In this document: piece after piece, positions 1-10,144 of the stretch
Layout of the letters: the number at the start of each line of letters is the position of its first letter
How positions within the stretch are numbered: the stretch's first letter is position 1
DNA from: Oscillospiraceae bacterium
GTDB lineage: Bacteria; Bacillota; Clostridia; Christensenellales; Aristaeellaceae
Direction: 5' to 3'
NCBI GenBank assembly: GCA_031255415.1
Contig: JAIRSO010000066.1
Location: forward strand, 24,163-88,162
DNA length: 64,000 nt
Made by a program: the position numbers and the translations under genes
The notes under the pieces: model-generated
The model's input: the letters and a program-made list of their open reading frames with translations, nothing else
Database searches by the model: none
What the model was told of the DNA's origin: nothing

Positions 1-600
1 ATCGTAGCCGAACTGCAGGAGTTGAGTTATTTCGACTTAGCTCTGCCCAGGAAGGGCGTGCTGGCTGGGAACCGCGTGCGCAAGCTCTGCGGGCAGGTGG
101 TGCGGAATCTGGCGTTTGAGGAAGCGTCCAAGCCATGCGCGGTGGTGGCGTGCGCGCTGGATACGGGCGAGGAAGTGGTGTTTAAGAATGGATCGATGGA
201 GGACGCGATAAGGGCGAGTATATCGATCCCGGGGGTGTTCGTGCCGCACGAGATCAACGGGAGGCTGTATGTGGACGGGGGGTTGGTGAACAGGGTGCCC
301 GTGACCACCGCGCGCGAGATGGGCGCGAAGCTGGTGATAGGCGTGGACGTAGGGTATCGGGGGGAACCGGTACAGCCGAAGGGTGTGATAGGGGTGATGA
401 TGCAGGCGTTTGACATAATGGAGTGGCATCTAGCGCGGATGAAATTCTCGACCGCCGATCTGATGATCATCCCGGACGTGCGGGAGTTGAATCCCGTGCA
501 CATGAATCACGCGGCGAAGGCTATCGCCAGGGGGAGGGAGGCCGCGAGGGAGGCGCTGCCGCGTATCCGCGAAATGCTGGGCGAAAACGTCGGAAATTGA
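1..600 (+). CDS. Patatin-like phospholipase, C-terminal part (truncated at window edge)
   Basis: Frame is open to base 1; [29 protein letters not shown] resembles the patatin DGG motif region. Confidence 0.8.
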   Translation: MVAELQELSYFDLALPRKGVLAGNRVRKLCGQVVRNLAFEEASKPCAVVACALDTGEEVVFKNGSMEDAIRASISIPGVFVPHEINGRLYVDGGLVNRVPVTTAREMGAKLVIGVDVGYRGEPVQPKGVIGVMMQAFDIMEWHLARMKFSTADLMIIPDVRELNPVHMNHAAKAIARGREAAREALPRIREMLGENVGN

Positions 601-671
601 CGCGCGCCTTCCCAATCATTCGCGGCTGTGATATACTTTCCTCATTCAATAATATCGCAAGGAGGACTCCA

Positions 672-2486
672 ATGGCCACTGCGTCAGCGTTTACAATTAA
701 TCCGCCGAGCGACAGGATGGCGGGCGGACTGCCCAAGATAGGTATCAGGCCGGTCATAGACGGTCGCCGTAGAGGCGTGCGCGAATCCCTAGAGAATCAA
801 ACCATGAGTCTGGCGAGGTTGGTAGCGTCGTTTATCAGCGAGAATTTGAAGCACAGTTGCGGTTTGCCGGTAGAATGCGTTGTAGCGGATACGTGCATAG
901 GCGGGGTGTACGAGGCCGCGAAGTGCGCCGAGAAGTTTGACGCGAACAATGTAGGCGCGACAATAAGCGTAACGCCGTGCTGGTGCTATGGATCAGAAAC
1001 AATGGATATGGATCCATCAAGGCCGAAGGCGGTTTTCGGGTTTAACGGAACGGAGAGGCCAGGCGCGGTGTATTTAGCCGCCGCGTTAGCCGCCCATAAC
1101 CAGAAGGGGTTGCCCGCTTTCGGGATCTATGGAAGGGATGTGCAGGACGCGTCAGACGTAAGGCTAGCAAGCGATGTGCAGGAGAAGCTGCTAAGGTTCA
1201 GCCGGGCAGCGCTAGCGGTAGCGTCAATGCGGGGAAAGAGTTATTTATCGATGGGTGGAACGTCCATGGGGATAGCGGGCAGTATGGTCAATCCAGGGTT
1301 GCTAGAGAAAACGTTTGGAATGAGAAGCGAATCGGTAGATATGTCGGAGTTCGTGAGAAGATGGGATGAAGGGATATACGATAAAGAAGAGTATCAGCGG
1401 GCTGTCAAGTGGGTTGATGAGAATGTGAAGTTCGGGTTTGATAAGAATCCGCCAGAGGTAAGGCACAGCGAGAATGTAAAGAGAGACGCGCTGCTCACCA
1501 ATATAAAGATGACGATAATAGCGCGCGATCTGATGATAGGAAATAAAAGGCTGGCAGAGTTAGGGTTCGAAGAAGAAGCCATGGGGCATAACGCGATAGC
1601 GGGCGGGTTTCAAGGTCAAAGGCAATGGAACGATCATTTCCCGAACGGGGACTTTTTGGAAAGCTGGTTGTGCTCGTCGTTCGACTGGAATGGGATAAGG
1701 GAGCCGTTTGTAGTAGCGACAGAAAATGATCATTTGAACGGGTTAGCAATGCTGATGGGGAAGCTGCTAACTAACACGTCGCAAGGGTTCGCGGATGTAA
1801 GGACGTATTGGTCGCCGGACGCGATAAGGAGGGTGACAGGTTGGACCCCGGACGGGGTGGTTGCAGGCGGGATGATACATCTGATTAACTCCGGGGCAGT
1901 GACGTTGGAGGCGTCAGGGCAATGCGAGATAGAAGGAAAGCCAGGGATTAAGCCATGGTGGAAAGTAACGCCGGATGAAGCCGCAAGATGCGTGAACGCC
2001 ACGCAGTATGATTACGCGGATTTAGGGTATTTCAGGGGTGGTGGGTATTCGTCACAGTTGTTAAGCAAAGGCGGGATGCCTATTACAATGAGCAGGTTGA
2101 ATCTAGTGGATGGGTTAGGGCCAGTATTGCAAGTGGCTGAAGGATGGAGTGTGGATGTGCCCGATCATGTATTCGATGTGATCAATAAGAGGACCGATCC
2201 GACATGGCCGACGACGTTCTTCGTGCCAAGGGTGACAGGGAAGGGTGCGTTCAGGGATGTGTACGCAGTGATGGAGAACTGGGGCGCGAATCACGGCGCG
2301 TTCAGTTATGGGCATGTGGGCGCGGATTTAGTGACGTTGGCGTCGATGTTAAGGATTCCGGTTAACATGCATAATGTGTCTGAAGAGATGTTGTACAGGC
2401 CGTCGGCATGGGCGGCGTTCGGGACGAGGGATCCAGAGGGCGCGGACTACAGAGCGTGCGAGGCGTTCGGGCCGCTGTACGGCTGA
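672..2486 (+). CDS. fucI: L-fucose isomerase
   Basis: ATG at 672 after AGGAGG; protein resembles FucI throughout ([66 protein letters not shown]). Confidence 0.95.
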   Translation: MATASAFTINPPSDRMAGGLPKIGIRPVIDGRRRGVRESLENQTMSLARLVASFISENLKHSCGLPVECVVADTCIGGVYEAAKCAEKFDANNVGATISVTPCWCYGSETMDMDPSRPKAVFGFNGTERPGAVYLAAALAAHNQKGLPAFGIYGRDVQDASDVRLASDVQEKLLRFSRAALAVASMRGKSYLSMGGTSMGIAGSMVNPGLLEKTFGMRSESVDMSEFVRRWDEGIYDKEEYQRAVKWVDENVKFGFDKNPPEVRHSENVKRDALLTNIKMTIIARDLMIGNKRLAELGFEEEAMGHNAIAGGFQGQRQWNDHFPNGDFLESWLCSSFDWNGIREPFVVATENDHLNGLAMLMGKLLTNTSQGFADVRTYWSPDAIRRVTGWTPDGVVAGGMIHLINSGAVTLEASGQCEIEGKPGIKPWWKVTPDEAARCVNATQYDYADLGYFRGGGYSSQLLSKGGMPITMSRLNLVDGLGPVLQVAEGWSVDVPDHVFDVINKRTDPTWPTTFFVPRVTGKGAFRDVYAVMENWGANHGAFSYGHVGADLVTLASMLRIPVNMHNVSEEMLYRPSAWAAFGTRDPEGADYRACEAFGPLYG

Positions 2487-2601
2487 GCGAGGTATTTAAG
2501 AGCGGCGAAGCGCATACAATGCCGCAAGCGCGCGGATCGAGGCGGTATAACCGCGCGGTTCGCGCGCTTTCTAGCGTAAGCGAACCAACGCAGGAAAATC
2601 C

Positions 2602-2625
2602 TCACAGCGGCACATGGGTCCAGCG
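2602..2625 (+). repeat. 24-nt dispersed repeat, copy A: TCACAGCGGCACATGGGTCCAGCG
   Basis: Exact match to the reverse complement of 53155-53178; lies between fucI and the next ORF at a GC-skew flip. Confidence 0.95.
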
Positions 2626-2646
2626 GCACGCGCTAGGAGGCTGACT

Positions 2647-3609
2647 ATGCCGATCAACAACTTCCTTCGACATGGCAACACTCTTGTCGAGGCGCTCTCT
2701 GACGACTCCAACTTTGTTGACGACGTCCCTTACACCGACGAATCCTCCGAATCCTTCTCCGTCACCGAACCTGCTGGCGACGCTTCCGATGTTCAGCGCA
2801 TTATCCAGCAGAAGCTCAGCGGCATCGAGATAACCAGCCCTGTTGGCACCCCAATCTCTCCGGACGTTACCAACGACTTCGAGATCAAATCTGTTGCTGG
2901 CGACTCCGGGCTCCCCTTCTTCGCGGAGTTCCGGCTCCAGGGCGAGAGCGACGTTCAGATGACCACTAAAAAGCGCAACCAGCGCACCCGTATCGATCTT
3001 ACTCTTTCTACCGATTCTGACGGCATACTTCGCGCCACACTCCCCCCTGGCTCTTTTGCGATCACCCAGCAGTCCACCCAACCTGGGTACCTCCTTAACG
3101 CCTTGCATCATGATCTCCAGGTCGGCACATCGGGCTACGTCATTGACGGCGTATATTTTGATGAAACCCCTGGCATTATTACACCAAAACTATCGCAGCC
3201 TTTCAAGATCCGCATCCTCACCCCTGACGATACCCCTTCTCTTTCAACCTACATCGTAGCCGGTTACGCCAATACATATCTGGGCGAGACCGACGTTGAG
3301 CTAACCATATCCCCTGACGCGGACGGCTATGCTTCTTTCGATCTCCCGGTCGGACACTATTCGCTTATCAATCCCCTATCTGCCGACACTATCCTCCTTG
3401 ACCTTGACGTACAACCCACCTCCCCTAACGCAACCACTCTCCTTGAATACACGATCACGGAAACCCCCGCTCCCCCTCCCACCCAATACCCTACCACTCC
3501 CGCCACCCCCGACGAAGTATCCTCTCCCGGCGACTTGCTCGAATTATACACCCCCTTAAGCTCATTACAACCTCCCCCCACCCCTGCTCCGCAGCCGCCG
3601 AAACTCTAA
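2647..3609 (+). CDS. Hypothetical protein with prealbumin-like beta-sandwich repeats and Pro/Thr-rich C-terminus
   Basis: ATG at 2647 preceded by AGGAGG; two segments of the type DGILRATLPPGSFAI / DGYASFDLPVGHYSL; unusual pyrimidine-rich codon usage. Confidence 0.7.
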   Translation: MPINNFLRHGNTLVEALSDDSNFVDDVPYTDESSESFSVTEPAGDASDVQRIIQQKLSGIEITSPVGTPISPDVTNDFEIKSVAGDSGLPFFAEFRLQGESDVQMTTKKRNQRTRIDLTLSTDSDGILRATLPPGSFAITQQSTQPGYLLNALHHDLQVGTSGYVIDGVYFDETPGIITPKLSQPFKIRILTPDDTPSLSTYIVAGYANTYLGETDVELTISPDADGYASFDLPVGHYSLINPLSADTILLDLDVQPTSPNATTLLEYTITETPAPPPTQYPTTPATPDEVSSPGDLLELYTPLSSLQPPPTPAPQPPKL

Positions 3610-3614
3610 AAGAA

Positions 3615-3638
3615 GCGCCCTCTCGACCGAGAGGGCGC
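3615..3638 (+). terminator. Intrinsic hairpin terminator
   Basis: GCGCCCTCTC-gacc-GAGAGGGCGC immediately after the stop at 3609. Confidence 0.7.
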
Positions 3639-3663
3639 TCATCAACTAACTCAACCCAACCCC

Positions 3664-4821
3664 TTAAGGCTGCCTGCTTCTCCAGTGCCATTTCTCTACC
3701 AAGAGCGCTGTGCCCGCCATGATAACCACTACCAGTATCCACGGCGCGGCGATCGTTATAAACACAAGCATATCCATGAAGTAATTACCCACCGCGCGAG
3801 CCGACATACCGAATTGGGTGCGCATCCTGCCCCATAGCGTAACCCCTAACGCTTCTATCGGATCGGCTGTTTCGGTCATCGCGATATCAATCTGTGAGAA
3901 CAGCGCTCTCGCGTCCCAGTTCTCCAGCGTGGCCTGTATGGAGCTGATCTGCGCTTCCGTGTCGGATATACCGCGCTCGATCGTCATCTTTTCCTCTATA
4001 GACGAGGTTTCCCCCAGCAGCTGAATAAACCTATCCAACTGGTTCTTGCAGGAAGCCAGCTTGGTAGTCATTTCAGCGTACTGATCGGTATAATCCTGCT
4101 GTTGCAGTTCGGAGTCCTCCACGTCCACGATCGAGTCCAGCGCGCGCAGGAATCCTCCCAGCGACTTTTCCGGCATCCTGATCTGGAGCGAGCAGAACCT
4201 GCCGCCCTTACCATCGCGCGTAAGCGGCAGACCGCTGACCGCCTCATACTGCGCCCAGCCTCCATACTGCAGCGTTAACTTCAGTATAGCGTCCTTATCG
4301 TCGTCGAAGTTGTTCGTTTTGACTGTATACGATCCGCTTCTCAGCCGTCTTTGCGCGTCAGCGACCGACTGGATCTGCTGCGCGTCCCCTTCCGCCAGCA
4401 AACCGCCCTGATCCGCGTTGGTATACACGGTATCGCTGCCCGGTGGGAACAGCCCGTCCGCGCCGGCGTTTTCGACCCTAGCCGCGCCTGGAATGAGTCC
4501 CACGTGAACCAGCGTCGCGCCGCCGAACAGGATCGCGACCAGCGCGGCGACCGCTATGAATATCCTGACATTCGTATCTATCCGCCTCTTGCTTGGCTTT
4601 TCCATCCGGATCATCTGCCGCCAGGCTATAGACAGTTCGTCGGGAGGCTCTATATCAGCGTCCAGCGTGTGAAGATGCTGTACTAGTTCGTACATTTCCT
4701 CACGATAAGCCGCGCACACAGGGCATCCGGCTTCGTGTTCCACCATTTCCTGCATAGTCCGGCGTGGCATCTGTCCGTCCAACAGCTCATGTAAAAGGAG
4801 GCGGTACTTTTCACAGGTCAC
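3664..4821 (-). CDS. Anti-sigma factor-like protein (zinc-finger N-terminus, DUF4349-like C-terminus)
   Basis: N-terminal CEKYRLLLHELLDG...HEAGCPVC; TM segment; adjacent to ECF sigma factor. Confidence 0.75.
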   Translation of the reverse strand: MTCEKYRLLLHELLDGQMPRRTMQEMVEHEAGCPVCAAYREEMYELVQHLHTLDADIEPPDELSIAWRQMIRMEKPSKRRIDTNVRIFIAVAALVAILFGGATLVHVGLIPGAARVENAGADGLFPPGSDTVYTNADQGGLLAEGDAQQIQSVADAQRRLRSGSYTVKTNNFDDDKDAILKLTLQYGGWAQYEAVSGLPLTRDGKGGRFCSLQIRMPEKSLGGFLRALDSIVDVEDSELQQQDYTDQYAEMTTKLASCKNQLDRFIQLLGETSSIEEKMTIERGISDTEAQISSIQATLENWDARALFSQIDIAMTETADPIEALGVTLWGRMRTQFGMSARAVGNYFMDMLVFITIAAPWILVVVIMAGTALLVEKWHWRSRQP

Positions 4822-4859
4822 TAAATTTCCTCCTTTCTCCTGTGTTGGACGAATCTCCC

Positions 4860-5489
4860 TTAGTTTTGTTCCCTTTCATCATCAATTCTATTTCCGCGTT
4901 GTCTGGCGCGGCGTTTCCCGGACGCGGAAGGCTCGTCCGCGCCGTAGGAATAGAGCATCCGGCGCAGGCGTTCGCGCGCGCGGCTGATGCGTGATTTGAC
5001 GGTGCCTAGGTTAAGCTTGAGCACCGAGGCGACTTCCTCATAAGTCAGCCCCTGGACGTCGCGCAGGATGATAGCCGTGCGCATATCCAGAGGCAGACGC
5101 GCAATGCATTCGCGCAGCGCGCTGTTGAGGTCGTTCCTTTCGAGTTGTTCCTGAGGGTTATTCGCGCGATCCGTGACGGCGAAGCCCGCGTCCATCATAC
5201 CTTCCAGGGACACGAACGGCTTGATGCGCCGGCGGCGGATCATATCCAGGCATACGTTGGTGGTGATGCGGTATATCCATGTGGCGAACGAGGCGTGGAA
5301 ACGGTACTCCCCTATCGACCGGTACGCGCGGAGCATTACCTCCTGCGCGCAGTCAAACGCATCCTCCCTGTTATTGGTAATCCGATAACACAGCGTATAG
5401 ATACGTTGCTCAAGAGGCAGTATCAACTGCTCGTAAGCCTCCGCATCGCCGTTTTGGGCGCGCTTAATTAACCGGTCGGAATCTTGCAA
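4860..5489 (-). CDS. RNA polymerase sigma factor, ECF subfamily
   Basis: ITNNREDAFDCAQEVMLRAYRSI and MRTAIILRDVQGLTYEEVASVLKLNLGTVKSRISRARERLRRML. Confidence 0.93.
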   Translation of the reverse strand: MQDSDRLIKRAQNGDAEAYEQLILPLEQRIYTLCYRITNNREDAFDCAQEVMLRAYRSIGEYRFHASFATWIYRITTNVCLDMIRRRRIKPFVSLEGMMDAGFAVTDRANNPQEQLERNDLNSALRECIARLPLDMRTAIILRDVQGLTYEEVASVLKLNLGTVKSRISRARERLRRMLYSYGADEPSASGKRRARQRGNRIDDEREQN

Positions 5490-5689
5490 AGCGCAACCAC
5501 CTCCCCAGGGTGAGTACCATACCGCGCCGCGCGGTATTTATAGAGGAGGCGATTGCACCTCCCTTTCGTAATTTTTCGGCCAAGCCGTCAAGAGTGTTGC
5601 AGTATCAGTCGCGTGTAGTCAGTTTACCCGGGTAGAGCGCGCTGTCCGTTCGACGGGAAAGAGCGTATAGTCGACGAGGCGCGCGCGCG

Positions 5690-7183
5690 TTAATTATCGA
5701 TCCAGCGCGCGGCTCGATCGACCGCCTTACGCCAGCCGCGCATATGATCGGCTCTTGCGGTCTCGTCCATGCCGGGCGAGAAAGTCAGGTCGGCGCGCCA
5801 CAGCCGCGACAGCTCGCCGAGTCCCGAATACATGCCCGATCCCAAACCGGCCATCCAAGCCGCGCCCAGCGCGGTCGTCTCCGCGACGGCAGGCCTTTCC
5901 ACGGGCACGCCGAGTATATCCGCCTGGAACTGCATCAGGAACCCGTTCGCGCTCGCGCCGCCGTCCACTCGAACGGCGTTCACACCGCCGGACTCCGCCA
6001 TCAGGCTGATAACGTCCGCGGACTGGTACGCGATCGATTCCAACGCCGCGCGAGCCAGCTGCGCGCGTCCCGTGCCCCGCGTTATGCCCAGCAGCGCGCC
6101 GCGCGCGTACATATCCCAGTGCGGAGCGCCCAGCCCCGTGAACGCCGGAACCAGGTACACCCCCTGGTTATCCGGGATCGAGCGGGCAAGCGCCTCCGTC
6201 TCGTCAGCGCGGGAGATTATGCCCAGCTCGTCGCGCAGCCACTGAACGGCGGCTCCGCCGACGAACACGCTGCCCTCCATCGCGTAGGCGGTTGAACCGC
6301 GCCAGCGCCACGCCGGACATGTGAGCAGGCCCCTCCCGCCTCGAACGGGATCGGATCCCGTGTTCTTTAGCAGGAAGCAGCCTGTGCCATACGTATTCTT
6401 AAGCATGCCGGGGGTGAAACAAGCCTGCCCAAACAGCGCGGCTTGCTGATCCCCCGCGACCGCCGTGACGGGCACGCGCCGACCCAGTATCGACGGATCG
6501 AGCGCGCCGAAACAGCCGATGGTGTCCCGCACCTCGGGCAGTACGCTGGATGGAATATCCATCCCGTTCAATAATACACTATCCCAGTCCAGGCTGTCCA
6601 GTCCCAAAAGCATGGTTCTTCCGGCGTTGGACACGTCCGTTAGGTGCGGGCGGCCTTCCAGCATATGCCACATTAGGAACGTATCCACCGTGCCGAAACA
6701 CAGCTCGCCGGACTCCGCGCGCGCGCGAAGCCCGTATGTATCGAGCATCCATTGCAGTTTCGTGGCGGAGAAATACGCGTCGGGGATCAATCCGGTGCGC
6801 CGCTCGATCTCGTCCGCGAGTCCGTCGCGGCGCAGCCTCTCGACCAGCGGCGCGGTGCGCCTACACTGCCACACGATAGCGTTGCATACCGGCTCCCCTG
6901 TCGCGCGATCCCATAACAGCGACGTCTCCCTCTGGTTCGCGATCCCGATAGCCTCTATGTCCCCGGCTCCGCCAGCCATGCGCACCGCTTCGCGCAAGGC
7001 CTCCAACTGGCTGGACAGGATAGCCTTAGGGTCATGCTCGACCCAGCCGGGGCGCGGGTAAATCTGTGGGAAAGGAGCCGAACACAGCGAGACGACCCGT
7101 CCCGCGCGGTCAAACACGACGGCGCGCGAACTTGTCGTCCCCTGATCCATAGCCGCGATCAAGCCCGACATTGCAGCCTCCAA
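5690..7183 (-). CDS. glpK: Glycerol kinase
   Basis: AAMDQGTTSSRAVVFDRAG, NTYGTGCFLLKNTG, VDGGASANGFLMQFQADILGVPVERP. Confidence 0.95.
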   Translation of the reverse strand: MEAAMSGLIAAMDQGTTSSRAVVFDRAGRVVSLCSAPFPQIYPRPGWVEHDPKAILSSQLEALREAVRMAGGAGDIEAIGIANQRETSLLWDRATGEPVCNAIVWQCRRTAPLVERLRRDGLADEIERRTGLIPDAYFSATKLQWMLDTYGLRARAESGELCFGTVDTFLMWHMLEGRPHLTDVSNAGRTMLLGLDSLDWDSVLLNGMDIPSSVLPEVRDTIGCFGALDPSILGRRVPVTAVAGDQQAALFGQACFTPGMLKNTYGTGCFLLKNTGSDPVRGGRGLLTCPAWRWRGSTAYAMEGSVFVGGAAVQWLRDELGIISRADETEALARSIPDNQGVYLVPAFTGLGAPHWDMYARGALLGITRGTGRAQLARAALESIAYQSADVISLMAESGGVNAVRVDGGASANGFLMQFQADILGVPVERPAVAETTALGAAWMAGLGSGMYSGLGELSRLWRADLTFSPGMDETARADHMRGWRKAVDRAARWIDN

Positions 7184-7252
7184 GTATTCCAGTATTCTTT
7201 TTTAGCAGCGCTTGCAGCGCCTGTTAGGCGGAGCGCCTATGCGGCTGTTTCT

Positions 7253-9895
7253 CTATTTGATTTGTATGCCGTAGATCTTCTGCTCTTTAGTGCCCACGAC
7301 GAGCATGTCGCCGTAGACGGCTGGCGTAGCCTCGATGTTGCCTTTGAGCGTGACGTGACCCAGTTCCTCCCCGGTCAGCCCGTCGTAGAGCGCGAGTTTT
7401 CCTTTTGAGTTGCCCTGTATGATCCAGCCCTTGCCGTCCTCGTTATACACGGCTACGGGCGAGCTCCACGAGTATGAACCCAGCGACGCGCGCCAGCGCA
7501 GTTCGCCGCTCTTTTTATCTATAGCCAGCAGCGTGCCGCCGTCCCCGGTGCGCGCAGCCGTGAAGTATACCAGTTCGTCAAGGGAGCCTTTGCCCACGAG
7601 GGGGGAAGCCATTATGCCGCCGGTAATGTTCGCGTTGTAGGTGCAGGGGATCGTGTATTTCCATTCCTCGTCCCCGGTAAGCGCGTTCAGGCGGCGGATC
7701 GTAACGTCGGAGTCGCGCTGGCGGTAAGTCACGGTATTGCCCGTATACAGCGCGGCGCGCCCGTCCTGCTCGATCTCCAGCGCGACGGAAGCCGCCACTT
7801 TGTCCTCCGTATCCACAACCCAAACCGGCTGCATCGAGGACATATCAACGCACTGCACGCGTCCGCCGTTGTCGCCGTAGTACGCGTACTGCCCGTAAAC
7901 GGCGACGCTGGACTCGGTGCCGACCAGCTTGTCGTCCGTGTCGTAACGATAGTTGACGGTGGATGGAGACGCGGTCAAACCGCCGGCGGAATCCAGTCTC
8001 AATCCCAGATCGGTGGTATAGAACAGCCCGTTGCCGCCGGCTGTGATCATCGTGTTGGTAGCGGGGTCGATGACCGCGGAGCCGTTGAACGTGCCGTTGG
8101 TCAGTTTCGCGTTTTTGTTCGATCCGTCGATGAGGAACATCTCGGATTGGTCTATCAGGTTGAACCCGCGCATCCCGATGGGACCGGGGGTATTGTTCAA
8201 AACAGAGATGCCCTGCCCTATCAGCAGGAACGGGTATCCGCTGGGATGCACCACCGCCGATCCCTTGATGGGATAACCGATCCGGATGGGCGGGCGGGTC
8301 TGCTCGCCGTCGTCCAGGTCGTAAAAGTACACGTTGCCGTCGAGCGCGGCGTATATGACTTCCTTGAGCGCGGTCTTGGCCTTCTTCTCCTCGTTGATGT
8401 TCATCATCTCGCGGATGTCGGAGGGCCAGGTGACTATGGCTGCCTGGCCCGTCCAGCCCACGCCGTTGAAGTAGCCCAGGGAGCCTATCGAGTGCTCCCA
8501 GGCGACCGACAGCGCGTTATCCGTTATATCGACCGTACCATACGCGGAGTTCTGGCGGAACGGCCCGCCGCGAAACGTGGACACCCCGCGCAGCACCGTC
8601 CTCCCTCCGACTTTGTTGTAATCCTCCGGCGCGCCCATCTCCACCTTCTTGCCGCGCGAGTAGGTGGGCACTGCCTGGCCTTCGATGAGCACGTCCATTT
8701 CCGCTAAGAATTGATCCGGGGCGGCAGTCTGCGATCCTACAGCTGGCTGCAGTACGAACGGGTTGGGGGTGGCGGTAGGCTCGGGGGTAGGCTCCGGGGT
8801 GGCGGTGGGTTCGGGCGTAGCGGTAGGCTCGGGGGTTGGCTCCGGAGACGGGGTAGGCGCGGGGGTCGGGGTCTCCAGCGGCAGCCCCACCCGGATGTTG
8901 ACGCTGCGGATGCCCGTATCGCTCCACTCGCTGCCTATGCCGGCCTGCGCGCGGATGATCCCGTCGTAAGGCTCGGCGAACGTGACGCTCATCGTCCATG
9001 TGCGAGAGTCGTCATGCTCCAGCCCCTCTCCGGCCTGAACCGCGATCTCCTCGCCGTTCTGGTTCATGAGCCGGACGCACGTCGCGGCCGCGTCGGTGCG
9101 CAGGGTGAACTGCACCGGCTCCGCCGCGTCGGACAGATCCCGCGAGTCGATGAACAGCTCCAGCACGCTGGCGCTGATTCCCTGCGGCTGCTGAAGCGGC
9201 GTGGGCGTTGGATCGGCGGGGTTGCCGCCGTTCCCGTCGGGCTTGACGAGCCTGGAGACGTAGTCCAGCGCGTCGCGCGTGATGAAGGTCACCGCCCTGT
9301 CCTTCCATTCGGGCAGGAAGAACCACACCGCGCCTACGCCGATGACCGCTATCAGCAGCAGTATCAGCAGTCTGGACAGGCATCCGGATCGTCTGCCGCC
9401 GCGATCCGGGCGCGTGTCGGGGCTCTCGTCGCGGATTGGATCGGCGTCGTCCGCGTCGAGTCCGCGCGATTGCTGAGCCTGTCCACGCTCGTAGTACGCG
9501 TTCGGGTCGCGCTCGCGCAGAGGCCGGGGCGGCCTCACGGACGGCGCGGAACGCTGGCGCTGGAGTCCGCGCTCCTCGCCGCGATCCCGCGCGTAATCGT
9601 CCGGCGGCTGGTACGGGCGGCGCGGCTGGGCGGCGGGAGGCGCGTAAGAGGACGCGCCACGCGACTTCATTTCGCGGGCATAGGAGTCCGCGGCGGCGGT
9701 ACGCCTAGGCTCGCGCGCTGGAGAGGCGTCTTCCTCCCCGCGCAGGCGGAGCGCCTGGGTGCGTCTGCGCCTGGGCGTATCCACAGGCGTGTATACGCGC
9801 GTCTCCTCGGATTCGCCGGTCTCGTAGCGCGGAGCCGGCGCGGTCGATACGCCGGATCTGCCGACCGGCTTTTTGCTGCGCGAATCGCTGTTCAA
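7253..9895 (-). CDS. Membrane-anchored protein with PQQ-like beta-propeller repeats
   Basis: Single TM segment, TPEPTATPEP linker, then GELRWRASLGSYSWSSPVAVYNEDGKGWIIQGNSKGKLALYDG-type repeats. Confidence 0.8.
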   Translation of the reverse strand: MNSDSRSKKPVGRSGVSTAPAPRYETGESEETRVYTPVDTPRRRRTQALRLRGEEDASPAREPRRTAAADSYAREMKSRGASSYAPPAAQPRRPYQPPDDYARDRGEERGLQRQRSAPSVRPPRPLRERDPNAYYERGQAQQSRGLDADDADPIRDESPDTRPDRGGRRSGCLSRLLILLLIAVIGVGAVWFFLPEWKDRAVTFITRDALDYVSRLVKPDGNGGNPADPTPTPLQQPQGISASVLELFIDSRDLSDAAEPVQFTLRTDAAATCVRLMNQNGEEIAVQAGEGLEHDDSRTWTMSVTFAEPYDGIIRAQAGIGSEWSDTGIRSVNIRVGLPLETPTPAPTPSPEPTPEPTATPEPTATPEPTPEPTATPNPFVLQPAVGSQTAAPDQFLAEMDVLIEGQAVPTYSRGKKVEMGAPEDYNKVGGRTVLRGVSTFRGGPFRQNSAYGTVDITDNALSVAWEHSIGSLGYFNGVGWTGQAAIVTWPSDIREMMNINEEKKAKTALKEVIYAALDGNVYFYDLDDGEQTRPPIRIGYPIKGSAVVHPSGYPFLLIGQGISVLNNTPGPIGMRGFNLIDQSEMFLIDGSNKNAKLTNGTFNGSAVIDPATNTMITAGGNGLFYTTDLGLRLDSAGGLTASPSTVNYRYDTDDKLVGTESSVAVYGQYAYYGDNGGRVQCVDMSSMQPVWVVDTEDKVAASVALEIEQDGRAALYTGNTVTYRQRDSDVTIRRLNALTGDEEWKYTIPCTYNANITGGIMASPLVGKGSLDELVYFTAARTGDGGTLLAIDKKSGELRWRASLGSYSWSSPVAVYNEDGKGWIIQGNSKGKLALYDGLTGEELGHVTLKGNIEATPAVYGDMLVVGTKEQKIYGIQIK

Positions 9896-10144
9896 TCAGG
9901 GACACCTCGTTTCGACCGTATTATACATAATCCCAACGATTGAAACAAGGGTATTGATCCTCTTTTTTGCGCGAGTAAAAAAATACCTTCCGCTTTCGAT
10001 ATTATTCGCCATCGCGCGGCGCGTCCGCGCGTCTTTGAGCCCGTCCGGGACGTAAAAACATGCTGGAAAAAGCTCCGGCGTTGTGGTAGAATAATCAAGC
10101 CGCGTTTTGAGAAGGTTACGCGCGCGGCGGGGAGCGGTGGACTG

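Noticed and set aside
8761-8875. Short G/T-rich repeats that look like a repeat array
   Set aside because: In-frame coding of a TPEPTATPEPT linker within 7253-9895, not CRISPR or regulatory DNA.
8711-9943. 410-aa + strand ORF overlapping the PQQ-repeat gene
   Set aside because: Antisense shadow ORF in GC-rich coding sequence; Arg/Gly-rich, no family; the minus-strand frame has clear domains.
9949-9992. AAGGGTATT...AATACCTT inverted repeat upstream of the M24 peptidase
   Set aside because: Short arms, imperfect and long loop; not distinguishable from chance.
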